NCBI GenBank assembly: GCA_963798865.1
Contig: CAWCVZ010000022.1
Span: 124,001-188,000 of the forward strand
Reading direction: 5' to 3'
From: RBG-16-34-14 sp963798865
GTDB taxonomy: Bacteria > Bacteroidota > Ignavibacteria > Ignavibacteriales > Ignavibacteriaceae
Length of the DNA: 64,000 nucleotides
In this document: positions 9,524 through 17,907 of the stretch, piece by piece
Position numbering within the stretch: the first letter of the stretch is position 1
Layout of the letters: every line of letters starts with the position of its first letter
The notes under the pieces: model-generated
What the model saw: only the letters and a program-made list of their open reading frames with translations
The model's database searches: none
What the model was told of the DNA's origin: nothing
Program-made: the position numbers and the translations under genes

Positions 9524-10087
9524 CTATTTAGCATATTTTAAAACCACACCACCATTCGCCAATTGTTGAGTTGAAACAAGAGATAATGTTCGGGAAGAAT
9601 TCCCTTTCCCGAAAAGAGGGCGTCCGCTGCCTAGAATAACCGGTGCAATACCGAAACGGTATTCATCAATCAGATTATCGTTTACAAAAGTCTCTGAGAG
9701 ATTTGCGCTCCCGAATACATACATATCCTTACCGCCTTGCTCTTTAATTTTTTTGATTTCGGCTGAAGCATTTTCTTTAATCAGGGTAGAGTTATTCCAG
9801 TCAACTGATTTTAATGTTCTGGAAAAAACGAGTTTCGGAATTTTGTTCATTAGTTTGGTAATTTCTCCCGGTTCGGAATTTTCTTCTATTGCTTTTGTCC
9901 AATGAGCTGCCATACCTTCATAAGTTACGCGTCCAAAAACCAGGTAATCTGCTGAATGTAATTGTTCAATACTTAGTTGTTCAAGTTCTTTTCCCCAAAT
10001 AGTATCATGAAAGGATAAGTCCCAGTTTTGCTTTCCTTCAAAATATCCGTCAAGTGTAATGACGTTCCACATTATTAATTTTCTCAT
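9524..10087 (-). CDS. Dihydrofolate reductase-like (RibD_C) protein
   Basis: 187 residues starting MRKLIMWNVITLDGYFEGKQ, with FGRVTYEGMAAHWT, KLVFSRTLKSVDWNNSTLI, the nucleotide loop GGKDMYVFGSANLSETF and IDEYRFGIAPVILGSGRPLF. All the family blocks are in order and uninterrupted. It is the third intact reductase of this family within 4 kb. It lies on the same strand as its neighbours with a ~60-bp spacer downstream of the hydrolase gene. Confidence 0.85.
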   Translation of the reverse strand: MRKLIMWNVITLDGYFEGKQNWDLSFHDTIWGKELEQLSIEQLHSADYLVFGRVTYEGMAAHWTKAIEENSEPGEITKLMNKIPKLVFSRTLKSVDWNNSTLIKENASAEIKKIKEQGGKDMYVFGSANLSETFVNDNLIDEYRFGIAPVILGSGRPLFGKGNSSRTLSLVSTQQLANGGVVLKYAK

Positions 10088-10147
10088 ATTACTTTACCTT
10101 TGAATTTCTGATTAATTAACTATAGAAATTTTTAAAATCCTTTCATT

Positions 10148-11032
10148 CTAATTTTCAAAGAAGCCTTTTGGTGTTTCTCCATTAAGGAAAGGTTCAATAA
10201 ACGAAATTAGAAGTTCAGGCTGACTTATAACGGCAGTATGGGATGTTGCCGGCAAAATTGCTAATCGTGATTCAGGTAAAGGATTACCCATATCACCCAT
10301 TACACCTCCGCCAAGCAGCCGAAACATAGATACAATATGTTCAAGTGTCGCAACATCAGAATCACCGGCAATGATCAATACAGGTATCTTTAATTTTTTT
10401 ACGTCTTCTTCCCACGCCATCGGCTCATGTTCAAGTGCGATCATCTTTTTGAGGAAAGCAACATAGGCATCCGGATCATCAGACTGCTTATATTTTTCTG
10501 CGAAAAATGGCATAGCAAGAAACATTTCAGGAGTCATCTGTGGAATGAATTCGCTGTATGCCGGCTGCCATCCTTTCAGATCGTATGCGACTGAGGCTGT
10601 AATGAGTCTGTTTACCTTCTCCGGGTGGCTGATAGCGAGTTTTAGTCCAACCTGACCACCCATTGAGTAACCGAATACATCTGCATTCTCAATTCCAACT
10701 GCATTCATAAACTCAGCTACATCATCGGCAAGATTCTCGTAGGTGATAGGTCTGTCGATATCTTCAGTGTGACCATGGCCCTGAAATTCCAATGCATATA
10801 CTTTATGATTTTCTGCCAGCATGGGTATTATTTCCCCCATAGTTATAATGTCCATATAAGCTCCAGATAAAACGATCAGGGGATCGCCTTCACCGGAAAC
10901 TTCATAGTACATTTTCATACCATTTACATCTACATATTTTCCGGCGTTCTCCTGCTGGGAAAACAATGAAGATGCTAATACAACCAAAAGGACTATTACA
11001 AGTTTATTGAACGTGATTATTTTAGAATGCAT
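10148..11032 (-). CDS. Secreted alpha/beta hydrolase
   Basis: The preferred start is ATG 11032, 7-8 nt after an AGGAG site, giving a signal peptide (MHSKIITFNKLVIVLLVVL...SLFSQQ). The same frame extends upstream to 11122, but that adds a polar extension before the signal. The mature enzyme has DVNGMKMYYEVSGEGDPLIVL, the nucleophile elbow GYSMGGQVGL, an acid in IIAGDSD and the base in LPATSHTAV, the canonical Ser-Asp-His triad. Length is about 294 residues. The export signal suggests a periplasmic esterase/lipase-like role. It is homologous to the hydrolase at 11827-12727. Confidence 0.83.
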   Translation of the reverse strand: MHSKIITFNKLVIVLLVVLASSLFSQQENAGKYVDVNGMKMYYEVSGEGDPLIVLSGAYMDIITMGEIIPMLAENHKVYALEFQGHGHTEDIDRPITYENLADDVAEFMNAVGIENADVFGYSMGGQVGLKLAISHPEKVNRLITASVAYDLKGWQPAYSEFIPQMTPEMFLAMPFFAEKYKQSDDPDAYVAFLKKMIALEHEPMAWEEDVKKLKIPVLIIAGDSDVATLEHIVSMFRLLGGGVMGDMGNPLPESRLAILPATSHTAVISQPELLISFIEPFLNGETPKGFFEN

Positions 11033-11111
11033 TATTTTTCTCCTGAGTTTGTTTTTCTTCAACATATTTATAAATAATAATGAAACAATTATTTTACTCA
11101 TATTATTTTTC

Positions 11112-11705
11112 CTAAGCTCCAACGGTACCTGTCTTTACTTTTCCAGCCCGCTTGTAATTAGCCATAATCACTCCGTTTGATGTAACCGTACTCTCTACTA
11201 ATGTAAAAGCCGCGGGTATAGTGCCATCCACAAACAATTTTTTCCCTGTACCAAGAGTCAGCGGGTAAGTGTTGATCCAGAGTTCATCTACTAAATCATT
11301 TTTCAGTAGTAACTGAATTAGCTTGCTGCTTCCCCAAACTTTTATATCAGAACCTGATCCTTTTTTAATTTTTTTGATGTCTGCCAAACTTGTTAGGAAA
11401 ATAGTATTTTCCCAATCTGAAGTTGCTCTCGTGTTAGACAAGACATATTTAGTGACATCATTAATACCAGGCCAGCCGGCTGCATGTTCGGGCCAATAGC
11501 CCTCAAAAATATCAAAGGTTTTCCTGCCTAGCAGAAGATCAGCAGCTTTCATCTGTTTTTTCCAGACCTTGCCGGCAGAATCGTCTGCATAAGGTGCAAC
11601 CCAACCGCCATATTTAAAACCTTCTGAAGTATCTTCCTTGGACCCACCCGGTGCCTGCATTACTCCATCTAAAGTAATCATTGATATGACAATTATTTTT
11701 CTCAT
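11112..11705 (-). CDS. Dihydrofolate reductase-like (RibD_C) protein
   Basis: 197 residues. MRKIIVISMITLDGVMQAPG is the signature first strand. KYGGWVAPY, LLLGRKTFDIFEGYWPEHA and YVLSNTRATSDWENTIFL follow, then the nucleotide loop DIKVWGSSKLIQLLL and VDELWINTYPLTLGTGKKLF. It is intact and longer than the other reductases at both ends. An AAGGAG site lies upstream of the ATG. It belongs to the branch of DHFR-like proteins common in soil bacteria; substrate unknown. Confidence 0.85.
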   Translation of the reverse strand: MRKIIVISMITLDGVMQAPGGSKEDTSEGFKYGGWVAPYADDSAGKVWKKQMKAADLLLGRKTFDIFEGYWPEHAAGWPGINDVTKYVLSNTRATSDWENTIFLTSLADIKKIKKGSGSDIKVWGSSKLIQLLLKNDLVDELWINTYPLTLGTGKKLFVDGTIPAAFTLVESTVTSNGVIMANYKRAGKVKTGTVGA

Positions 11706-11826
11706 GGCCTTTTACTCCTTTTGATCGTGTAAGCCAGACAGTCTGCTTGCCTAACTTTTTGATTGATTAATTATGGTCAACATTTCTTAGTCGTTTGGCG
11801 AAATCGGAATTCTATATGATTAATTT

Positions 11827-12727
11827 TTATTTACCAGAATTTTTTACATTCATTTCACCGTTCAAGAACGGCAGCACTGTTTCCGCCAGCCTGGGTGAAG
11901 TGCCCATTTCATAGTGCGTCACGTCCGGCAAAATTGCCAAACGATTCTGTGATATATGCTCGCGCATCCATCCCGCATCGCGTAATCCTCCGCCAAGCAG
12001 GTGATAGAACGATACATAGTGCTCAGGTCGAACCATATCTGCATCTCCATACACAAGCATTACAGGCATCTTGAGTTGCTTAACGCTTTCAGACCAATCA
12101 TACGGCTGACGCATGAACTCGCCCATTGCGTCAAGCAGCCGCGGAAAATTCTGCGGATTAGGTGCAATCGCGACATAGGATTTATAAATCGGTGTTTCCT
12201 TCATCTGGTCAGCCATGGCTGCATTTAATGCTGCCTGCTGCGGCAGCATTTCTGCAAACCAGCCGTTTTGTGCATAAGGTGTAGAAACGAGTATCAACCG
12301 GTGTATGAGTGAGGGATGCTGGAATGCAAGCTGCAAAGCAACATATCCACCAAAAGAGTAGCCCATTACATCTGTCTGCTGTATGCCAAGTTTCTGAAGG
12401 ACTATCGCGAGGTCATTGCCGATATCTGCCGGGACAATCTTCCTGTTGCCGAGCGCTGTGTGCCCATGCCCAAGCAGATCGACACCAATCACACGGTGTG
12501 TCTCTGCAAGTTTCATAAGGACTGATCCGAATGAGCCGGCAGACATAAGCCCTCCATGCAGCAGTAGTAAAGGCTCTCCTTTGCCTCTGATTTCGAACCA
12601 ATAATCAATGCCATTAGCAGCTACGTAACCGCTGGTGTCAGGCTCCGTAACGATCTGCTGCGCCCACGTGATGGATCCCAAAGACGAAGAGAACTACAGC
12701 AATAAACACAACTCTGAATTTTGTCAT
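11827..12727 (-). CDS. Secreted alpha/beta hydrolase, frameshift in the signal peptide, G+C-rich
   Basis: The folded domain is intact from TTG 12681. It has LLLLHGGLMSAGSFG, the elbow GYSFGGYVALQ, the acid in YGDADMV and the base in LPDVTHYEMG. Upstream, ATG 12727 opens MTKFRVVFIAVVLF, half a signal peptide, which must shift frame near 12688-12700 to join SSLGSITWAQQ. A 1-nt indel has therefore split the leader from the enzyme. The gene is visibly richer in G+C than its neighbours, and its codon choice (GCC, CGC, CTG) differs, which suggests recent acquisition. Downstream of the indel it may be made as a cytoplasmic protein from TTG. Confidence 0.78.
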
Positions 12728-12763
12728 AACTCTAATTTCCTTTCTATGATTTCAATTAAATTG

Positions 12764-13165
12764 TTATACCATTTTTTCGCTGTTAATCGTCTCTTTACGA
12801 GATAAAATTGGTTTCACTTTCCATCGCATATAAGTCACGAAAGTAATAACTATAACAAAACAGCCGTATAGATTGCGCTGCTGGTTTCGCCTCTGAACGA
12901 ATGATGAACAGTGGCACTTGCCGTTAAAATCGATTAATCCTGCTAAAGTCAAAGGAAGCAGCCAAACATAAATTCGCAGTAAAGCAGGCAATATTAAACC
13001 AAGAACAGCAATTAATTCAACTATACCAATAAAGTACCGTAAACCAACTCCAAGAGTGGCATTCATTATCTCAATGTATTCTGCCGGCGGAAATAGCATA
13101 ATCAAACCGTGCTGCATAAATTGAGCGGCAATTAATACTTGAAAAATCCAGAGTACGATATTCAT
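12764..13165 (-). CDS. DoxX-family membrane protein with two compensating frameshifts
   Basis: 133 codons are open. The N-terminal half (IFQVLIAAQFMQHGLIML to LPLTLAGLI) and the C-terminus (FVTYMRWKVKPI) are normal DoxX-like four-helix sequence. Residues ~78-103 are not. In the next frame the same DNA reads ILTASATVHHSFRGETS then SAIYTAVLL, the conserved DoxX block. One indel near 12928-12934 leaves the frame and another near 12850-12860 restores it. The predicted product has a scrambled third helix. Either two sequencing errors or a neutralised gene. Confidence 0.72.
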   Translation of the reverse strand: MNIVLWIFQVLIAAQFMQHGLIMLFPPAEYIEIMNATLGVGLRYFIGIVELIAVLGLILPALLRIYVWLLPLTLAGLIDFNGKCHCSSFVQRRNQQRNLYGCFVIVITFVTYMRWKVKPILSRKETINSEKMV

Positions 13166-13229
13166 AATTTTTTCTTTCAGGTTATTTACTTTTTCAAAAA
13201 ATTTCTAAACCTGCCATATGAAAGCAGTG

Positions 13230-13670
13230 TTAGTCAGGGATTTCAGGCTCTGCAAGTTTTGCTAATTGGTCAAGTGAATCCTGCCAGCCGAGGTAACACA
13301 TTTCAGGCGGAATAACATCGGACACTCCTTCCTGAACAATTGTAACATCAGAACCGCATGAAACCTGTTTAATCGTAACTGTAGTTATCATTTCTCCGGG
13401 CATATTCGGATCATCAAATTGATCTGAATAACGAATATATTCACCAGGTTTTAATTCAAGATATTTACCGCCAAAGGAATGACTTTTCCCGGATGTAAAA
13501 TTGGTAAATGACATTTTATATGTCCCACCTACTTTGGCATCCAGATGATGCACTTTGCATGTAAACCCGTTAGGCGGAAGCCATTTTGCCTGGGCATCGG
13601 CATCAATAAAAGCACGATAAATTTTTTCCGGTGACGCCTTAAAAACACGGTGAAGTTTAATTGTTGACAT
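13230..13670 (-). CDS. SRPBCC (AHSA1-like) domain protein
   Basis: 146 residues with the AHSA1/START pattern: HRVFKASPEKIYRAFIDADAQAKWLPP at the N-terminus, VGGTYKMSFTNF, GKYLELKPGEYIRYSDQF, and the closing helix LGWQDSLDQLAKL. The fold is a helix-grip ligand-binding cavity; the ligand is unknown. An AAGGAG site stands 7 nt before the ATG. Family members often sit next to an ArsR regulator, but none is present here. Confidence 0.85.
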   Translation of the reverse strand: MSTIKLHRVFKASPEKIYRAFIDADAQAKWLPPNGFTCKVHHLDAKVGGTYKMSFTNFTSGKSHSFGGKYLELKPGEYIRYSDQFDDPNMPGEMITTVTIKQVSCGSDVTIVQEGVSDVIPPEMCYLGWQDSLDQLAKLAEPEIPD

Positions 13671-13719
13671 AATTTTTCTCCTTAATATTTATTTCAGTTA
13701 ATTATTTTTTTGATAAAAT

Positions 13720-14139
13720 TTATTGTTCACAGAGAAGCATCCAGGATGTACCGAATTTATCGCGTAACATGGCAAACCGGGAAGCAAAAAAAGTTTTTTC
13801 CATCTTCATAAAAATTTGTCCACCATCGGAAAGTAACTTATAAATTCTTTCAACTTCATCTTCATCCGTACTGCTTAAAGTTATATAAGCACTGCGCATG
13901 GGTTCGGCATTAGGAATATCGGCACCCATCAAGATGCCATTGCCAATTTCAATTTGCGCATGAAGTATTTTGTTCTCCCAGTTTTCCCCCGGAATATTTG
14001 ATTTATCCGGCAAATCGTTGAATGTAGATATCAGTGTTATTTTACCTCCAAGATGTTTTTCGTAGAAATGAAAAGCTTCTCTGCAGGTTCCTTTATAATT
14101 AACGTATGTATTCAGTTTCATCTGGTTTGAATTAGACAT
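13720..14139 (-). CDS. VOC family protein, PhnB-like
   Basis: 139 residues. NTYVNYKGTCREAFHFYEKHLGG is the typical PhnB-like opening, followed by ILHAQIEIGNGILMGAD and the second half DEVERIYKLLSDGG. It closes with FFASRFAMLRDKFGTSWMLL, whose DKFG.SWML ending defines the subgroup. No resistance or phosphonate role is implied. It is intact, with a single-gene spacing to both neighbours. Confidence 0.84.
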   Translation of the reverse strand: MSNSNQMKLNTYVNYKGTCREAFHFYEKHLGGKITLISTFNDLPDKSNIPGENWENKILHAQIEIGNGILMGADIPNAEPMRSAYITLSSTDEDEVERIYKLLSDGGQIFMKMEKTFFASRFAMLRDKFGTSWMLLCEQ

Positions 14140-14166
14140 TATAAAATCCTTTTAAAAAGTTGAGTT

Positions 14167-14592
14167 TCAATTTGATGCCTCGAGCCCGGATCGTATAGCT
14201 GCTTCAAGTATATCTATGTTTATATCTTTCAGCGTTTTGAACTTAATGCAATAACCGGTCACCTTCGCCTTGCCGAGTTTTTTTCCATATGTCCGGGTTA
14301 AGTACTGCTTATCTTTAATACCAAGTATATAGACAGAGATTCCTGTTGTGTTTGCACTTATACCAACTTGATAAAACTCTTTTGTTTCTCCGTTCGCATA
14401 TTTTATGGTGCGAAGTCCATATCCAATATTAGGATTAGAAACAGTTTTACCTTTATCGTCTTTGCCATCTAGGAACCATAATTTACATTCTGGCATTACT
14501 TCCAGAATGGTTCGGTGTAACTCCTGCATATCGCTGCGTTTTGGTTCAGGTTGGTTAGTAATATATTTTTTGATTTGTTCTTGTATTCTCAT
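14167..14592 (-). CDS. DUF1801 domain protein
   Basis: 141 residues. The family blocks are an N-terminal helix (KKYITNQPEPKRSDMQELHRTI), LWFLDGKDDKGKTVSNPNIG, IKYANGETKEFYQVGIS and a basic C-terminal half with KQYLTRTYGKKLGKAKV. It is only distantly similar to the DUF1801 gene at 7542-7928, so the two are probably not a recent duplication. ATG start; intact. Confidence 0.78.
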   Translation of the reverse strand: MRIQEQIKKYITNQPEPKRSDMQELHRTILEVMPECKLWFLDGKDDKGKTVSNPNIGYGLRTIKYANGETKEFYQVGISANTTGISVYILGIKDKQYLTRTYGKKLGKAKVTGYCIKFKTLKDINIDILEAAIRSGLEASN

Positions 14593-14683
14593 AATCGCAT
14601 TCTTTTATTGTTGCATTAATCCAAACAAACATTCAGTTATACAATTGCCTTTAAAATTGTATGGAATGTATGATTGTATACTA

Positions 14684-15565
14684 TCAGCTGTTATAAGCTT
14701 TTTCAAGTTTTGCAATATCCAACTTTTTCATTTGTAGGACCTGTTCCATTACCTTCTGACTTTTTTTACCATCGCTTAAAAGTTTTGGAAGTGTTGCAGG
14801 AACTATCTGCCAGGATAATCCATATTTGTCTTTAAGCCAGCCGCACATTTCTGCTTTTGGATCTGCAGAAAGTTTATTCCAGTAATAATCTATCTCTTCC
14901 TGGTTATCGCAGTTAACTACAAATGAAATTGCTTCGTTAAAATTAAAACCATGATCCTGGTTACTATCCATTGCAGCAATTTTGTTACCTTCAAGTATAA
15001 AGTCTTCATACATCACAGCTTTTTCATCATCAGGATATTTATATACACTCTCAACTTTTCCATTCTTAAAAACTGAAAGATAAAAATTCATTGCTTCTTC
15101 CGCTTTCCCATAATTCTTATCAACAAATAAAAGTGACGGTACTATTTTATGTTTGGCTTCATCTTCCGTCAGCATTAACTGCCAGGACAAGCCAAATTTA
15201 TCCTGAACCCATCCATATTTTTTACTCCAGTCATATTTATCTAATTCCATTAAAGCTTTGCCGCCTTCAGAAAGTTTTTCCCAAAGATTATCAATTTCTT
15301 TTTCATCTTTAGAATGGAAAAAAAATGAAATTGAGGGATTGATTTTGAAAACCGGTCCGCCGTTTATTGCAGTAAAATCATATCCTTCTAAGTTGAAAAG
15401 CTACAGTCATTACAGAATCCTGTAGGTCTTCCTGCAGCTTTGGCACTTGCTTCACTATATCTTGTTGTTAGTTCCGATTTTTGAATTTCTGAAAACAGAA
15501 GTATAAAAATTAGCTGCCTCTTCAGCATTGTTATCAAACCACAAAAACGGGGTTATCTTTTGCAT
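14684..15565 (-). pseudogene. Two-domain PhnB-like VOC protein, at least three frameshifts
   Basis: ATG 15565, behind an AAGGAGA site, opens MQKITPFLWFDNNAEEAANF, a typical start. The frame breaks near 15475 and continues as TTRYSEASAKAAGRPTG. It shifts again near 15424 to read SVMTVAFQL, and an extra A near 15390 moves it to EGYDFTAINGGPVFKIN. From there the second half is open for over 200 codons to 14684, including WVQDKFGLSWQLM and LKDKYGLSWQIVP. The two DKFGLSWQ motifs show a duplicated domain. Only the C-terminal 188 residues have an in-frame ATG (15250). Confidence 0.8.
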
Positions 15566-15585
15566 AAATATTCTCCTTAAAATTT

Positions 15586-16056
15586 TTATTTAATTCTTGT
15601 ATAAATTACTTCTAAATCTTTCTTCCAATTAACGTCATCTTCACAAAGTTCCCAGGCTCCTTCAATTGTATTTCCATTATCATTTACAATACCCTTAAAT
15701 CTTTGTGAAAAGCCAGGATGATTTCTCTCCATTTTCAAAACATTATTATTAAACACAACGTCATATATTCTTGAAACTCCTCGTTCATCAAAATAAAGCA
15801 TTGATAATTTTTCTGCTTTATCATCACTGCCGATAATTGCCGTGCTGTTTGGTGGTCCCGATTGATTAAAATCTGTTCTCATAATTAAAAAAGATTTTCC
15901 GTTAAACCAGCTAAAATTAATTTTACCTTTTATAGGCTTAGGAATAAGCCGATGTTTGCCGGTTATTTCCCAATCTCCAATAAGAATATCCAGTTTCTTC
16001 AATGCAGGATTTTTATCCGTTGATTTCCAGTTTAAAGTTTTATTATTTTTTTTCAT
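15586..16056 (-). CDS. DUF1579-like conserved protein
   Basis: 157 residues from ATG 16056. The frame stays open to 16098, but that overlaps the preceding reductase, and the shorter start gives MKKNNKTLNWKS. The sequence PALKKLDILIGDWEITGKHR is the usual opening of small lipocalin-like proteins that assess mass gain (DUF1579/heme-binding-like). FSWFNGKSFLIMRTDF, IIGSDDKAEKLSMLYFDERG and FKGIVNDNGNTIEGAWEL fit that barrel. Ligand unknown. Family assignment is by pattern only. Confidence 0.65.
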   Translation of the reverse strand: MKKNNKTLNWKSTDKNPALKKLDILIGDWEITGKHRLIPKPIKGKINFSWFNGKSFLIMRTDFNQSGPPNSTAIIGSDDKAEKLSMLYFDERGVSRIYDVVFNNNVLKMERNHPGFSQRFKGIVNDNGNTIEGAWELCEDDVNWKKDLEVIYTRIK

Positions 16057-16064
16057 TTTTCTAC

Positions 16065-16635
16065 TCAAGGATGATATTGATTTACAACTATTCCACAATC
16101 AAACGCAGTGCTCTTAATAAGTTTTAATGACAATTTTGATTCAACATCTTTAAATATCTCCAAACCTTTACCAATAGCGGTTGGATTGATAAACAGATGA
16201 TATTCATCTATAAGATTATTTTTAATAAGAGAAGAAACAAAACCAGCCCCACCATAAACAACAATATCCTTTTTGCTATTTTGATTTTTAATTTTGTTTA
16301 CTTCATCAGTAATATTTCCTTTAGCAAGAATTGTATTATCCCAATTACTTTTATCAAGAGTTTTTGTAAAAACAACTTTAGGATAATCAACCATTTGTTT
16401 TGCAAACGGGTATTCCTCGGAATCAGGTTTATGTTTTACAAAATCCTCCCAGTATGGAATAAAACCATCAGTCATTTTTCTGCCGAGAAGGATTGTATCA
16501 ACAGAATTTGTTAAATCAACAATATACTTTTTCAATTGCTCATCCATGTCCCACGTCATCCAATCCAAAGTGTCCATCCGGTCTTCCAACAAAACCATCA
16601 ACTGACATTTGAACCTGCAATTTTAATTTTCTCAT
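16065..16635 (-). CDS. Dihydrofolate reductase-like (RibD_C) protein, frameshift near the N-terminus
   Basis: ATG 16635, after an AGGAAAC site, starts MRKLKLQVQMSVDGFVGRPD, the family's first strand. One surplus T in CACTTTGG near 16580 shifts the frame; removing it joins GH to LDWMTWDMDEQLKKYI. The rest is complete: ILLGRKMTDGFIPYW, KVVFTKTLDKSNWDNTIL, DIVVYGGAGFVSSLI and IDEYHLFINPTAIGKGLEIF. As written, only a product lacking the first strand could be made, from ATG 16601 or below. Homopolymer error or inactivation. Confidence 0.8.
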
Positions 16636-16703
16636 TTGAAGTTTCCTTATATAATATTATTGTTTTATTATCACACTTAGCTTGTAGAAGTGTAAGGGTT
16701 TAT

Positions 16704-16729
16704 GGCTTCGACAGAGCTCAGCCTGACAG
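16704..16729. repeat. Half of a REP-like palindromic element
   Basis: The string CTTCGACAGAGCTCAGCCTGACAG resembles one arm of the inverted repeat at 52096-52167 (TGTCAG..GAGCCTGTCGAAG). The other arm is missing here. It lies between a reductase and a VOC gene. Confidence 0.5.
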
Positions 16730-16745
16730 AAATACACTTAGTTAT

Positions 16746-17137
16746 TTAATTCTCTTCAATAACAGATAAAATATTTCCAGCCGGATCTTTGAACCATGCT
16801 ATAGTCGGTCCACTCATTTCCGCTTTGCAATACCTTTTTCGTTCGTCTTAAGATTCGGCTCATTATAAATTTCAAACTTAACACCCTTCGCAGTTAATTC
16901 ATCAACAGTCTTTTCAACATCTTTTACAAGAAAATTTAAGACTGTAAATGTTGCGGGCTGATGGTTCGGCTTGGTGTAAAGCATTATACTTTCTCCATCT
17001 TTTATATGAAGGTTTAATAATCCTTTCATCTCTTTATTCTCTGTAACATTAAGCCCGAGTGTTTCGCTGTAAAATTCTTTGGCTTTCTGTAAATCGTTTA
17101 TGGAAAAACTACTGAAGGCTTTATTATTCTTAAACAT
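16746..17137 (-). CDS. VOC family protein, frameshift near the C-terminus
   Basis: The first 102 residues are normal (FSINDLQKAKEFYSETLGLNV, then DGESIMLYTKPNHQPATFTV). The frame ends early after KGIAKRK. One more A in the run near 16826 would give KGIAKAEMSGPTIAW and then FKDPAGNILSVIEEN, the standard VOC ending with its metal-ligand Glu, terminating at 16746. The truncated protein would lack that last strand. Same kind of homopolymer lesion as its neighbours. Confidence 0.78.
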
Positions 17138-17168
17138 GATTAAATCCTTTCTAAATAATTATTAAAAC

Positions 17169-17528
17169 TTAAAGTTGATTTTCTAATTTATCATTTATTG
17201 AAGTATCAATTATGTATGAAGTCAACTCCAGAATTTTTTTTTCTTTAAGACGATATATATCACAAAAAGAATTATTAAAATTCCTTCCATTACTTTCAAC
17301 GACTACAAATTCTCCTTCTGCAATAATATTTTTAACATTAGATGAAGGAAAGTTTTCAAGTTCCAGGTTCTTAACAGCTATAAGAAATTCTGATTTACCT
17401 TTTATTGCAGGTAAGCCAACAATATTCCATGTAATATCATCCGCTAAATATTTCAAATAGGAATTTTTATCTTTCATTGAGAGCCCTTTAATAATCTGCT
17501 CAATAATTTTTTTATTATTTAACAACAT
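17169..17528 (-). CDS. SnoaL-like (NTF2-fold) protein
   Basis: 119 residues. NNKKIIEQIIKGLSMKDKNSYLKYLADDITWNIVG is the helical start of an NTF2/SnoaL fold, with FVVVESNG and FCDIYRLKEKKILELTSYI as the later sheet. It is the most upstream gene of the small-gene array, so its promoter region may serve the array. A 28-bp motif shared with the glxA upstream region lies at 17595-17622. The role could be a small-molecule isomerase or hydrolase, or only a binding protein. Confidence 0.75.
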   Translation of the reverse strand: MLLNNKKIIEQIIKGLSMKDKNSYLKYLADDITWNIVGLPAIKGKSEFLIAVKNLELENFPSSNVKNIIAEGEFVVVESNGRNFNNSFCDIYRLKEKKILELTSYIIDTSINDKLENQL

Positions 17529-17594
17529 TTATCTTTGCTTGGAAATCTGAAGTAAACATACTGACGCAAAATAAAAAGTAAAAGGTGTAATTAC

Positions 17595-17622
17595 GGCAAT
17601 TTAAAGGGTTGATTGCGACAAT
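17595..17622. promoter_or_regulatory. Candidate AraC/GlxA-type operator, copy 1
   Basis: GGCAAT and GACAAT form a direct repeat 22 bp apart, about two helical turns, flanking the invariant core TTAAAGGGTTG and then ATTGC. The same arrangement occurs at 20307-20334, 51 bp before the GlxA-type regulator gene. Here it ends 66 bp upstream of the SnoaL gene start. AraC-family proteins commonly bind such spaced direct repeats. The assignment to the neighbouring regulator is inference. Confidence 0.5.
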
Positions 17623-17701
17623 CTATTATATGGGTTTTCAGAAGTTTTAGATGGGGTTATACTATAAGACAGTATTAAATAGCTTTTGCTAAAAAAGTAA
17701 A

Positions 17702-17731
17702 TAAAAAAAGGTGATCTGTTGCCAGACCACC
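17702..17731 (-). terminator. Rho-independent terminator downstream of katG
   Basis: On the minus strand GGTGGTCTG, loop GCAA and CAGATCACC form a 9-bp stem with one G-U pair, followed immediately by seven T. It lies 177 nt beyond the katG stop and would also shield the small-gene array from katG read-through. Confidence 0.8.
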
Positions 17732-17773
17732 TCTTAACAATTAAATAACTTAATAACTAATAATTACGCAAAC

Positions 17774-17855
17774 CTGTCATTCTGAACGAATTGAAGAATC
17801 TCAGGGTTTACATTAAAAACAAATTTGAGATATTTCGCTTCTCTCAATATGACAA
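17774..17855. repeat. REP-like inverted repeat
   Basis: TGTCATTCTGAACGAATTG..GAATCTC on the left mirrors GAGATATTTCGCTTCT..CAATATGACA on the right. This is the imperfect palindrome form seen as dispersed intergenic elements in many Bacteroidetes/Chlorobi genomes. It lies just after katG. Confidence 0.65.
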
Positions 17856-17907
17856 AACACAATCATTTGTGTAATTTCAATAATAACTTCTTAACCAAAT
17901 TCTGCTT

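Larger units (their letters stand above)
17529..17907. other. 379-bp spacer with shared motif, terminator and REP-like element
   Basis: No gene is visible. From left to right it holds the promoter region of the SnoaL gene, a motif duplicated upstream of glxA (17595-17622), a minus-strand terminator for katG (17702-17731) and a REP-like inverted repeat (17774-17855). These are listed separately. Confidence 0.8.

Noticed and set aside
12316..12604. Overlapping frames on both strands inside the G+C-rich hydrolase
   Set aside because: Long chance frames are expected where G+C is high; the hydrolase frame alone has conserved motifs.
6270..17528. Integron cassette array (small, co-oriented, unrelated genes)
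   Set aside because: Spacers lack attC-like paired inverted repeats, several genes overlap or abut, and there is no integrase.
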